Assembly (NCBI GenBank): GCA_028868305.1
Contig: JAGWUS010000026.1
Span: forward strand, 1 to 51,010
Reading direction: 5' to 3'
Source of the DNA: Burkholderiales bacterium
GTDB taxonomy: Bacteria; Pseudomonadota; Gammaproteobacteria; Burkholderiales; Burkholderiaceae_C
DNA length: 51,010 bases
In this document: positions 16,353-23,805 of the stretch, piece by piece
Position numbering within the stretch: position 1 is the first letter of the stretch
Layout of the letters: each line of letters begins with the position of its first letter
Made by a program: the position numbers and the translations under genes
Notes under the pieces: model-generated
What the model was told of the DNA's origin: nothing
What the model saw: the letters and a program-made list of their open reading frames with translations, nothing else
Databases searched by the model: none

Positions 16353-17150
16353 CGATGTATCGCTGATCGCATCAGCGTCCGGGATGGAGGCAGTCAGCGT
16401 TTGCAAATCAAGCCCCAGCGCTTGCACCACAGGCACCGGGAGTTGCGTCAGGGTGTCCGCGGCAAAGGTTGGGGTGTCGGCAAGCCAGCCCGCCAGATGC
16501 ACAACTGCGCCCAGGCGGGAAAACTCAGGGGTGGCCAGCGGCGCGCCTCCGGCACGGAGCGCCTGCACCATGGTGTCGGGAAAGTCCCAGCGCTTTGCAA
16601 TTTCTGCGGTGATCTGACCTTCGTCAAACCCGGCCAGCTGCCGTTCGCGCTGCCAGCGCATGCCGGGCAGGCAGGGCTTCTTTTCAATTCCAGGGAGCAA
16701 TTCGGGGCTGTGTTGCGCGATCGTGATTTCACCCAGGCGCAGCATCATGCCGGTCAGCCAGGCCTGCTGCTCGTCCATTTGCAGGGCCGCGGCGAGCCAA
16801 TGGGCGTAACCCGCGCAGGCCATGCTATTGCGCCAGAACTCCAGCCGGTGGATTCCCGGGGGCAGCACAAAGACATTGGCCATGCAAATCGACAGGGCGC
16901 GTGCCCGGATATGCGACATGCCCACCACACTGACCGCTTTGTCAAGCGTGTCGACCGTGCGCGACAAGCCGAAGATGGCACTGTTGGCCATGCGCAGCAG
17001 TGTCGCGGTAAGGGCCGGATCTTTGGCGATGACGTCGCGTACCTTGGTGACCTCGGCGTCTTCATTGTTGAGGGTGCGGATCAGCGCATGTGCCACTTCA
17101 GGCATGACGGGCAGCTTGACCGATTGCAGAAAAACAGAAATTTCAGCCAT
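16338..17150 (-). CDS. HDOD domain protein
   Basis: A 270-aa stand-alone HDOD protein; these HD-related domains usually lack the metal-binding residues and act in signalling rather than catalysis. Core motifs: VKLPVMPEVAHALI near 11-24, VIAKDPALTATLLRMANSAIFGL at about 39-61, AVSVVGMSHIRARAL, and a later helix GMMLRLGEI in place of the usual GLLHDIG. Met at 17150 is preceded by GGAG with a 6-nt spacer and is preferred over 17174. It lies 106 nt after the GGDEF gene on the same strand and may share its transcript. The 3' end runs 15 nt into cobC from the opposite side. Confidence 0.85.
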   Translation of the reverse strand: MAEISVFLQSVKLPVMPEVAHALIRTLNNEDAEVTKVRDVIAKDPALTATLLRMANSAIFGLSRTVDTLDKAVSVVGMSHIRARALSICMANVFVLPPGIHRLEFWRNSMACAGYAHWLAAALQMDEQQAWLTGMMLRLGEITIAQHSPELLPGIEKKPCLPGMRWQRERQLAGFDEGQITAEIAKRWDFPDTMVQALRAGGAPLATPEFSRLGAVVHLAGWLADTPTFAADTLTQLPVPVVQALGLDLQTLTASIPDADAISDTSSLIG

Positions 17151-17256
17151 GGAACTCCAAACGCGAACCGCCACAACGCAGGGCGTTACTTATGAGGTAG
17201 ATGCTCTGCAAGTGTAAACCGGCAGTGGAGAGCAAAGGCGAAAACCAGGCCTGATT

Positions 17257-18393
17257 TCAGGCGCTTTCCACCCGGTTGCGCCCATGGGCTTTGGCGCGGT
17301 ACATGGCCGCATCGGCCCGTGCCAGCAGGGAGTCCACTGTGTCTGTGTCCTTGTGGTTGGTGGTGACCCCAATGCTGGCGGTGTAGTTGGGCGTTTGCCC
17401 CTGGCGGGCACAGGATTCGCGAATGCGCTCGGCGACGCAGAGTGCTTCGTCCAGCGTCGTCTCTGGCAGCAGCACCAGAAACTCCTCTCCACCCTGGCGC
17501 CCCAGCAGATCGGGTTGGCGCAGCAGGCCGTTGACCTCGGAGGCAAAACGCAACAGCACCTGATCGCCCGCCTGGTGGCCCCAGGTGTCATTGACCATCT
17601 TGAAATGGTCTAGGTCAATCAGCAGCACCGCCATATGGCGACCATGGCGATGGCAGCGCTCCAGTTCTTTCACGCAGGCTTCGTTCATGCGCCGGCGCGT
17701 CAGGGCGTGGGTGAGCGAGTCATGGCCGGCCTGGTATTGCAGCTCGGTATGCAGCTGCTCGGTGGCCAGCAGCACCACGCTGACCGAGAACAGCAACATC
17801 ACGAAGGCAAACGTGGCCACGTAGACCAGTTGAATCGGGTCCGAGCTCAGGAATTCAGCGCCCGGTGGAATGGATGAAATTGTTCCCAGACGCAGCAGTT
17901 GGATGATCGCCATGGTTGCCAGCACGCATGCCGTGAGTACCCTTGCAAAGGTGAAGGCACCTTGCCGGAACACCAGCCAGGCGTGCGCACCGGTCAACAG
18001 GGCCGTCATGGTGGTTGTCAGGACCAGACGCACGCGGTAATCCGGTGCGCCGACGGCGAACCAGGTCTGTACCAGCGCGAGTGCCAGGATCAAGGCCAGC
18101 CAATACCATGTGCGGGATGGGACACCGAAAAACTGCTGGGTTCCCGTGTACCCCAGATACAGCCCCAGCCACAGCAGCAGGTTGGACAGGGAAATGGTCA
18201 GCAAATCCGGTAGTAGCCCGCGCCCGGATACCAGTACACCGCCTGCAAACAGGACTGCCAGTGTGAACGACCACCGGCCAAGGCCGCGAACCGACGATGG
18301 GTAGTTGCGTTTGAGCGTGTACAGCACCACAGCCATAAGACCACTCATGACGCCTGTCAGCAGCGTGACCGTCCGGGGGTCAATGGCCGTCAT
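17257..18393 (-). CDS. Membrane-bound diguanylate cyclase (GGDEF domain)
   Basis: Predicted to make cyclic-di-GMP. 378 aa: residues 1-210 hold about six or seven hydrophobic helices forming an integral-membrane sensor of no family I can name, followed by a GGDEF domain (about 215-378). The active-site signature is GGEEF at 301-305, an accepted active form. RQPD at 292-295, five residues before it, is a canonical RxxD inhibitory site, so product inhibition is expected. DSLTHALTRR and LLIDLDHFKMVND are the standard upstream motifs. ATG 18393 overlaps the nth stop (ATGA), which fixes the start and implies coupling to nth. Confidence 0.93.
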   Translation of the reverse strand: MTAIDPRTVTLLTGVMSGLMAVVLYTLKRNYPSSVRGLGRWSFTLAVLFAGGVLVSGRGLLPDLLTISLSNLLLWLGLYLGYTGTQQFFGVPSRTWYWLALILALALVQTWFAVGAPDYRVRLVLTTTMTALLTGAHAWLVFRQGAFTFARVLTACVLATMAIIQLLRLGTISSIPPGAEFLSSDPIQLVYVATFAFVMLLFSVSVVLLATEQLHTELQYQAGHDSLTHALTRRRMNEACVKELERCHRHGRHMAVLLIDLDHFKMVNDTWGHQAGDQVLLRFASEVNGLLRQPDLLGRQGGEEFLVLLPETTLDEALCVAERIRESCARQGQTPNYTASIGVTTNHKDTDTVDSLLARADAAMYRAKAHGRNRVESA

Positions 18394-19043
18394 GCGGACC
18401 GCACTGCGGGAGCGCCCACCTTGGGTTGAAAGTCGCAATAGGGGCTGACGCTGCACTTCCAGCATTGCGGAGTGCGGGCCTGGCAGACATAGCGGCCATG
18501 CAAAATCAGCCAGTGGTGGGCATCGACCAGGTATTTTCCGGGAATGCGCTGCAGAAGCTTCTGCTCCACTTCCAGCGGCGTTTTGCCCGGCGCCAGCCCG
18601 GTGCGATTGCCCAGGCGAAACAGGTGGGTGTCCACCGCCATGGTGGGCTCGCCAAAGGCCACGTTGAGCACCACATTGGCGGTTTTGCGGCCTACACCGG
18701 GCAAGGCCTCCAGCGCCTCCCGAGTGCGCGGCACCCGGCCTGCGTACTGGTCCACCAGCATCTGGCAGGTCTGCATCAAATGCCGGGCCTTGCTGTGGTA
18801 AAGGCCGATGGTCCTGATGTAGCTCTCGAGGCCCTCCAGTCCGAGTGCCAGGATCTTTTGCGGTGTGTTGGCCACCACAAACAGGCGGCGGGTGGCCTTG
18901 TTGACGCCCACGTCGGTGGCCTGGGCCGACAGCAGCACCGCGGTGAGCAGTTCGAACACCGAGCTGTATTCCAGCTCGGTCTGCGGGTGCGGATTGGTGG
19001 CCTGCAGCGTGGCAAAAAAGGTTTCGATGTCGGCAGGTTTCAC
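18390..19043 (-). CDS. nth: Endonuclease III
   Basis: DNA glycosylase/AP lyase for oxidised pyrimidines (base excision repair). 217 aa from GTG 19043, close to the usual 210-215. LSAQATD at 39-45, the helix-hairpin-helix LPGVGRKTAN at 114-123 with catalytic Lys120, catalytic Asp138 in VDTHLFRL, and a [4Fe-4S] cluster motif Cys187-X6-Cys194-X2-Cys197-X5-Cys203. The frame extends upstream to 19310, but that runs into the divergent aminotransferase gene. GTG 19043 and a TTG 15-18 nt further upstream are the plausible starts, neither with a strong ribosome-binding site. The 3' end overlaps the GGDEF gene by 4 nt. Confidence 0.93.
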   Translation of the reverse strand: MKPADIETFFATLQATNPHPQTELEYSSVFELLTAVLLSAQATDVGVNKATRRLFVVANTPQKILALGLEGLESYIRTIGLYHSKARHLMQTCQMLVDQYAGRVPRTREALEALPGVGRKTANVVLNVAFGEPTMAVDTHLFRLGNRTGLAPGKTPLEVEQKLLQRIPGKYLVDAHHWLILHGRYVCQARTPQCWKCSVSPYCDFQPKVGAPAVRSA

Positions 19044-19113
19044 GGGGTCGTGTTTTCCGGGCAATGCGATCGGTGACAATTTACCCCATTCCTTTGTAGA
19101 AAGCTGTGATTTC

Positions 19114-20304
19114 ATGCAATTCGCTGACCGCCTGAACAATGTAGAAACCTCCGCCATCCGCGAGCTCTTCAAGCTGCTGGGCAAGCCCGGCATCATCAGT
19201 TTTGCGGGCGGCTTTCCTGACCCGGCCATGTTTGATGTTGAGGGCATTCGCGAAGCCGTGAACGCAGCGCTCACGCAGGAGGCCGGCGCCACGCTGCAGT
19301 ACGGCGCCACCGAAGGCTACAACCCGCTGCGTGAACAGCTGGCAGCCTTCATGGCGGGCAAGGGCTGCCAGGATGTAGCCCCCGAGAATATGATCGTCAC
19401 CACCGGCAGCCAACAGGCACTGGACCTGCTGGGCAAGGCCCTGATCAACCCCGGCGACAAGGTGATTGTGGAAGGCCCCACCTTCCTGGCCACTATCCAG
19501 TGCTTCCGCCTGTATGGCGCTGAGCTGATCAGTGCGCCCGTGGATGGCGATGGTGTGCAGACCGACAGGCTGGAAGCGCTGATTGCCGACCACAAACCCA
19601 AGTTTGTCTACCTGATTCCCACCTTTGGCAACCCCAGCGGGGCCATGCTCTGCCTGGAGCGCCGCAAGCGCGTGCTGGAGCTGGCGGTGAAGTACCAGAC
19701 TTTGATCGTGGAAGACGATCCCTACGGCGACCTGTACTTCAATGTTGCGCCACCGCCTTCACTGTTGGCGTTGAGCCCCAGCGTGCCCGGCAGCCGAGAG
19801 CTAATGGCGCACTGTGGCAGCTTGAGTAAGGTGCTCTCACCGGGCTTGCGGGTGGGCTGGATGATTGCGCAACCCGAGCTGCTGGCCAAGGCCACCATGT
19901 GCAAGCAATTCAGCGATGCGCATACCAGCACCTTTGCGCAGGCTACGGCCGCGCAATACCTCAAGGCCGGCCGCATGCCCGCCACACTGGACCATGTGCG
20001 CAAGGTGTACGCCGAGCGGGCCGTGACCATGGGCAATGCGCTGCGCCGCGAGCTGGGCGATGCGATCGAATTCGTGCAACCGCAAGGGGGCCTGTTTGTC
20101 TGGGCCCGCCTGACCGGTGCCGGCGGCAAGGTGAGCGACGGTGGCGAACTGGCCAAACGCGCCATCGACAAAGGCGTGGCCTTTGTGCCCGGTGCGCCGT
20201 TCTACTGCGCCAACCCCGATCTCTCCACCCTGCGCCTGAGCTTTGCCACGGCACCTGTGGACAAGATTGAAGAGGGCGTGGTGCGCCTGGCGCAGGCGCT
20301 CTGA
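19114..20304 (+). CDS. PLP-dependent aminotransferase, class I/II (LysN/2-aminoadipate aminotransferase type)
   Basis: A 396-aa fold-type I aminotransferase. GFPDPAMFD near 33-41, YGATEGYNPLREQLA, TTGSQQALDLLGK, IPTFGNPSGAML, VEDDPYGDL and the PLP-binding Lys239 in GSLSKVLSPGLRVGW. The family covers 2-aminoadipate, valine-pyruvate and aromatic aminotransferases plus MocR effector domains; this one has no DNA-binding domain. ATG 19114 is chosen because homologues start near MQFADRL; the frame is open much further upstream, inside nth on the other strand. No strong ribosome-binding site is visible. It is not obviously linked to its neighbours; substrate unknown. Confidence 0.87.
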   Translation: MQFADRLNNVETSAIRELFKLLGKPGIISFAGGFPDPAMFDVEGIREAVNAALTQEAGATLQYGATEGYNPLREQLAAFMAGKGCQDVAPENMIVTTGSQQALDLLGKALINPGDKVIVEGPTFLATIQCFRLYGAELISAPVDGDGVQTDRLEALIADHKPKFVYLIPTFGNPSGAMLCLERRKRVLELAVKYQTLIVEDDPYGDLYFNVAPPPSLLALSPSVPGSRELMAHCGSLSKVLSPGLRVGWMIAQPELLAKATMCKQFSDAHTSTFAQATAAQYLKAGRMPATLDHVRKVYAERAVTMGNALRRELGDAIEFVQPQGGLFVWARLTGAGGKVSDGGELAKRAIDKGVAFVPGAPFYCANPDLSTLRLSFATAPVDKIEEGVVRLAQAL

Positions 20305-20381
20305 GGCAGGGCACGTTTTGGGATGCCGGAAGTTTGATACCGATCAACGCTAAGGACAGCCTGAGGCCTAGCATGTGACGG

Positions 20382-20717
20382 ATGAAAACCGACCCAATAT
20401 CCCCGGCGGATGCCTCTTGGTTCCATAACCTGGCAAGCGTGCCAATTGAGCGCATTCTTGCCTAGGCACCCCATCCGGGCAAGCAGCTCGGCATGGCCGC
20501 CAGCATTCTGAGCTACAGGGGAATGGCGGCGTTAACGGTCATTGGTGATGCCCACCTGGTCCCAGACCCTGAAGTCATCACGAACCAATTCAACCGCGAG
20601 TTCCAAAAGTTGCTGAAAGGCTCAGCCCGTGAAAACAAAAAGACAGCGGCTAAGAACGCCGTGGCAAACAAGGCAGCGATAAAAAAGCCAGCTGTGAAGA
20701 AGGCTGCTACACGTTAA
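20382..20717 (+). pseudogene. Remnant of a wax ester synthase/DGAT-type O-acyltransferase
   Basis: Two short coding-like pieces in order. The first (20382-20465) reads MKTDPISPADASWFH, which matches the characteristic start of WS/DGAT enzymes, then runs into a stop. The second, in another frame to 20717, reads GMAASILSYRGMAALTVI, then GDAHLVPDPEVI and FNREFQKLL, the usual C-terminal domain pattern, and ends in a Lys/Ala-rich tail. A full enzyme is about 450-550 aa, so more than 1 kb, including the HHxxxDG active site, is missing. This looks like a large internal deletion. Recognition is from pattern memory and has not been searched. Confidence 0.55.
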
Positions 20718-20917
20718 GCCCTGCGCACTTTCGATAGCACAAGGCACAAATGCGGGTTGCGCTTGCCGATGTTGTGCAGGGCGGCAATGGAAACGCCCAG
20801 GCGCCCGGCATCGACGGTGCCAAAGCATGGTTCCAGCCAATTGCGTTTAACAGGCCGTTCAGCCAAACCGGTATGGTCGATCTCAGGGCCATCTTTCAGC
20901 CTGTCACAAAAACGTCA
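20714..20917 (-). pseudogene. Unidentified coding-like remnant on the minus strand
   Basis: An open stretch without a clear start reads DGPEIDHTGLAERPVK, then NWLEPCFGTVDAGRLG and VSIAALHNIGKRNPHLC, ending at a TAA that interlocks with the stop of the acyltransferase remnant. The composition looks protein-like, but I do not recognise the family and no ATG or ribosome-binding site is present. It underlies the Pho-like box of the next gene. It could be the C-terminal scrap of a displaced gene or chance. Confidence 0.25.
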
Positions 20918-20918
20918 A
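20901..20918 (+). promoter_or_regulatory. Pho-box-like site upstream of the secreted protein/phoA unit
   Basis: CTGTCACAAAAACGTCAA matches the PhoB box pattern (two CTGTCA-type direct repeats separated by an A/T-rich linker) at about 14 of 18 positions. It begins exactly 40 nt before ATG 20941. A TTATCG at 20928 could serve as -10. The same first eleven bases and the same 40-nt offset occur before ugpC. Confidence 0.6.
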
Positions 20919-20940
20919 ACGAATGACTTATCGTTTGTCC

Positions 20941-21540
20941 ATGTCTCCATTCTTTCTTACATCCCAATCTGCAGCGACGTTGTCCGGCGGCAACCCATCG
21001 ACCGTCCGAGTCGCGCTGGTGAGTTTGGCGGTGTTTATGTTTTTGAATACTGCCAGCGCGCAGCAGACGCAAATCGCAGCTGACGCCGGTCCAGCCGCTG
21101 CGGAAATCCATCTGCATTTCAGCGATTTCTTCAGATTACCTGTGGGTCCAAGCGGACTAGAGCTCACCCCGGCTTTGTTGCAGGCTTCCGGAAAGCAGGT
21201 CGTGTTGACCGGTTACATGGTGCAGCAAGAGCACGGTAGCAAACCCGGTCAGTTTTTTTTCACGCCGCGGCCGGTACAGATGAGCGAGCATGCCGATGGA
21301 GATGCAGACGATCTCCCGCCTGCTACTGTGCTAGTGAAATTGGCGCGAGAACAAGCCACCTGGATTATTCCCCACACCAGCGGACTTATCCAACTGCAAG
21401 GATTACTTTCGGTCGGTCGCCAAGAGGCATCCGATGGCCGCGTAACCTGGGTGCAGTTGCAACTCAAGCCAGAAGCTACGCATGGCATGAGCCCCGTTGA
21501 ATTCGAGGGTTACCTGCAAGCTTTGCAGCACCGGCATTGA
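20941..21540 (+). CDS. Secreted hypothetical protein, possible OB-fold (DUF3299-like), ahead of phoA
   Basis: 199 aa from ATG 20941. A long polar n-region is followed by VALVSLAVFMFLNTASAQ, a signal sequence cut near residue 42. The mature part contains GKQVVLTGYMVQQ, then QFFFTPRPV and DDLPPATVLVKL, and later GLLSVGR with WVQLQL. This resembles the strand order of DUF3299-type proteins, but only loosely. An ATG at 20923 is also in frame; 20941 is preferred because of the fixed spacing to the Pho-like box. It ends 32 nt before phoA and probably shares its transcript, which suggests a role in phosphate-starved cells. No enzymatic motif is recognised. Confidence 0.7.
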   Translation: MSPFFLTSQSAATLSGGNPSTVRVALVSLAVFMFLNTASAQQTQIAADAGPAAAEIHLHFSDFFRLPVGPSGLELTPALLQASGKQVVLTGYMVQQEHGSKPGQFFFTPRPVQMSEHADGDADDLPPATVLVKLAREQATWIIPHTSGLIQLQGLLSVGRQEASDGRVTWVQLQLKPEATHGMSPVEFEGYLQALQHRH

Positions 21541-21572
21541 CTCTTTTTCCTTTAACCTAACTAGGAATTTTC

Positions 21573-23606
21573 ATGTTCTCCAACTTTCTTCGGGCAACCA
21601 GTGCTATCGGCGTTGCGTTGATGGCAGCAAATGCGCAGGCGATGCCGACCGTCAGCCGACTGACTCCTCCGAGCGAACTCTTCAGCAGCGCGAATCAAGG
21701 CCCGGTTATTGCACGCTTCTTGCCGGGTCAGCGTTTTGATTTGCAAGCCACAGTGCGCCCGGACGATGCAGAAAAAACCATCACTGGGGCTACGTTTTCC
21801 ATCAACGGGAAAACAGTCAATAGCACGGTGGCTATCAAAACCTGCGGCAAGGATTGTCGGCCAAATGTGCCATCCAATGCCGCCATAACGACGGTGCGTG
21901 CCGTCAGCGCTTCGAAACCCGGAATAAACACATTCACGGTGACTGCCACCCAAAGCGACGGCCAGACTGTTACCGCGACGGGCAACTTTGAAGTCATTCC
22001 TTTATTGGCTGGTGGCCAGAAAGTGAAGAACATCATCATCATGTTAGGGGACGGCATGGGCGCTGCCCAGCGCACTGCAGCGCGTATCGTGGCCGGCGGC
22101 TATGTCCAGGGCAAAGTGATCACGCCTCTGGCGATGGATACCTTTCCTGTCACCGGCATGGTGAAAACTGCGTCCCTGAACTCGGTAGTGACGGACTCCT
22201 CACCTGGCATGACCTCTTATGTCTCCGGAAACAAGAACAACAACAACGAAGAAGGTGTGTTCCCCGACGACACCATCGATCCGTTTGACAACCCCCGCAT
22301 CGAGTACCTCAGCGAGTACCTGCACCGCACACAGGGCAAGGCGCTGGGCGTGGTGACCACGGCTGACGTGTTTGATGCTACCCCCGCTGGCAACGCCATC
22401 CATACCAGCAACCGGGGTGCAGGCACCGGCATCGTGGACCAATTTCTGGATGACCGTGCCAACACGGGACTGACTGTGTTGATGGGGGGAGGGCGTAAAT
22501 GGTTTGTGCCTTCCACGGTACCGGGCTCCGCGCGCGGCGACAAAACCGACTACGCTTTCTCGGCCACGGATCCCCACACTGCGGAAATCGTCAAGCGCTG
22601 GAAAGCGGCGCCCGGCCAGATGGACAAGGATCGCAATCTGCTGGCCGAATTCCAGAGCGCGGGCTTCACTTACACCGCCGACAAAACTGCGCTGGACAGC
22701 ATTGATGTCAGCAAGACTGATCGACTGCTTGGGCTGTTTGCACACTCCAACATGAATGTGGCACTGGACAAGATGGACGGTCGCAGGAACAAGGCGCGTG
22801 GCGTGACAGGCCGTGTAGTAGATGATTACGGCTTCCCTGACCAGCCGATGCTGGACGAAATGGCTTCCAAGGCCCTGGGCGTGTTGGAACGTCAGAAAAA
22901 TGGCTTCGTATTGATGGTGGAAGGCGCTTCTATCGACAAACAAGCCCACAACATGGATACCGAGCGCTGGATGCTCGACACCATCGAATTCGATCGTGCC
23001 ATTAAAGTTGCGCAGGAGTTTGCGCGCAAGCGTGGCGACACACTGGTCATTGTCACCGCTGACCATGAATGTTCAGGTGTGGCACTTATCGGTGGTTCCC
23101 GCGTGACCGATGCCCGTTTGCAGGAACTGGTGCGTGAAGGTGGCGCGACCAACATTCGCGACAAGGTGGTTGGAATATATGAACAGGCCGGCTTCCCAAG
23201 GTACAAGTTGAGCAGCGATGGCTACCCTGAAACAACCGACATCGATCACAGGTTGCTGGTGGGCTATGGTGCGAACGCTGATCGCTATGAAGACTTCCGT
23301 AGCAACGACCGTCCGTTGAAGGACAGCCAGCAGCCTTTCGTGAAGAAAGAACCGTTGTCTGCGTATCCAACAGACCCCTTGACCCGTGATGTGGACGGCA
23401 AGTTCATGGTGACTGGCCAAGTTCCTGGTGACAGCGCAGTGCATACCGCCACCGACATTCCGCTATCGGCCTTCGGCCCCGGTGCATGGACCTTTACTGG
23501 TGTGCAGGACAATACTGACGTATTCTTTAAGTTGGCTCAGGTTGCCAACGGAGTGGTTCTCCCTGAAGGTCTGGCACTTGCCAGGCCCGTTAAGCGGAAA
23601 AAATAA
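21573..23606 (+). CDS. phoA: Alkaline phosphatase (PhoA family) with N-terminal Ig-like domain
   Basis: Exported phosphomonoesterase, 677 aa. Signal peptide 1-23 (ANAQA). Residues about 40-143 (ATFSINGKTVNS, NTFTVTATQSDGQTVTATG) look like an Ig-like beta-sandwich, not part of a minimal PhoA. The catalytic domain begins at about 150: metal ligand Asp160 in IIIMLGDGMG, nucleophile Ser209 in VVTDSSPGMTS (aligned with Asp-Ser-Ala of E. coli), GVVTTADVFDATPAG, VEGASIDKQAHNMD and TADHECSG. AGGAA lies about 8 nt before the ATG. An Asn/Glu-rich loop (NKNNNNEEG) follows the nucleophile. It is the second gene of a Pho-boxed unit. Confidence 0.9.
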   Translation: MFSNFLRATSAIGVALMAANAQAMPTVSRLTPPSELFSSANQGPVIARFLPGQRFDLQATVRPDDAEKTITGATFSINGKTVNSTVAIKTCGKDCRPNVPSNAAITTVRAVSASKPGINTFTVTATQSDGQTVTATGNFEVIPLLAGGQKVKNIIIMLGDGMGAAQRTAARIVAGGYVQGKVITPLAMDTFPVTGMVKTASLNSVVTDSSPGMTSYVSGNKNNNNEEGVFPDDTIDPFDNPRIEYLSEYLHRTQGKALGVVTTADVFDATPAGNAIHTSNRGAGTGIVDQFLDDRANTGLTVLMGGGRKWFVPSTVPGSARGDKTDYAFSATDPHTAEIVKRWKAAPGQMDKDRNLLAEFQSAGFTYTADKTALDSIDVSKTDRLLGLFAHSNMNVALDKMDGRRNKARGVTGRVVDDYGFPDQPMLDEMASKALGVLERQKNGFVLMVEGASIDKQAHNMDTERWMLDTIEFDRAIKVAQEFARKRGDTLVIVTADHECSGVALIGGSRVTDARLQELVREGGATNIRDKVVGIYEQAGFPRYKLSSDGYPETTDIDHRLLVGYGANADRYEDFRSNDRPLKDSQQPFVKKEPLSAYPTDPLTRDVDGKFMVTGQVPGDSAVHTATDIPLSAFGPGAWTFTGVQDNTDVFFKLAQVANGVVLPEGLALARPVKRKK

Positions 23607-23805
23607 TTTTTGTACCTGTCACCCGCGAGTGCGGCGAATTTTGTGAGTGGCGGGTGCATTGACTTTCCCCCAATCTGACCCCGCCCCCAAAACTTGGTAA
23701 ATCTAGGCTTACCTCGCAGCGTGTGCTGCGAGTCGCTTAAGAAACGACACAAATTCCGCATACCGAGGCAAAGCTGCGGTTGGATGCAGCTGGTTCAAGG
23801 TATCC
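23607..23805. other. Intergenic region between phoA and the ugp operon 3' ends
   Basis: No gene seen. It holds a loose CACCCGC/GCGGGTG inverted repeat (23622-23658) and, at 23713-23732, a perfect 8-bp hairpin CTCGCAGC-GTGT-GCTGCGAG, which may terminate transcription from either side although it lacks a T-tract. The sequence CCCCCAATCTGACCCC near 23668 looks like a scar from a mobile element but cannot be assigned. Confidence 0.4.

Noticed and set aside
18865..19113. Longer start for the aminotransferase upstream of 19114
   Set aside because: The extension is antisense to nth and lacks similarity to aminotransferases.
20493..20717. Stand-alone 74-aa gene at the end of the acyltransferase remnant
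   Set aside because: The ATG has no ribosome-binding site, and the sequence reads as a C-terminal fragment continuing from upstream codons in the same frame; treated as part of a pseudogene.
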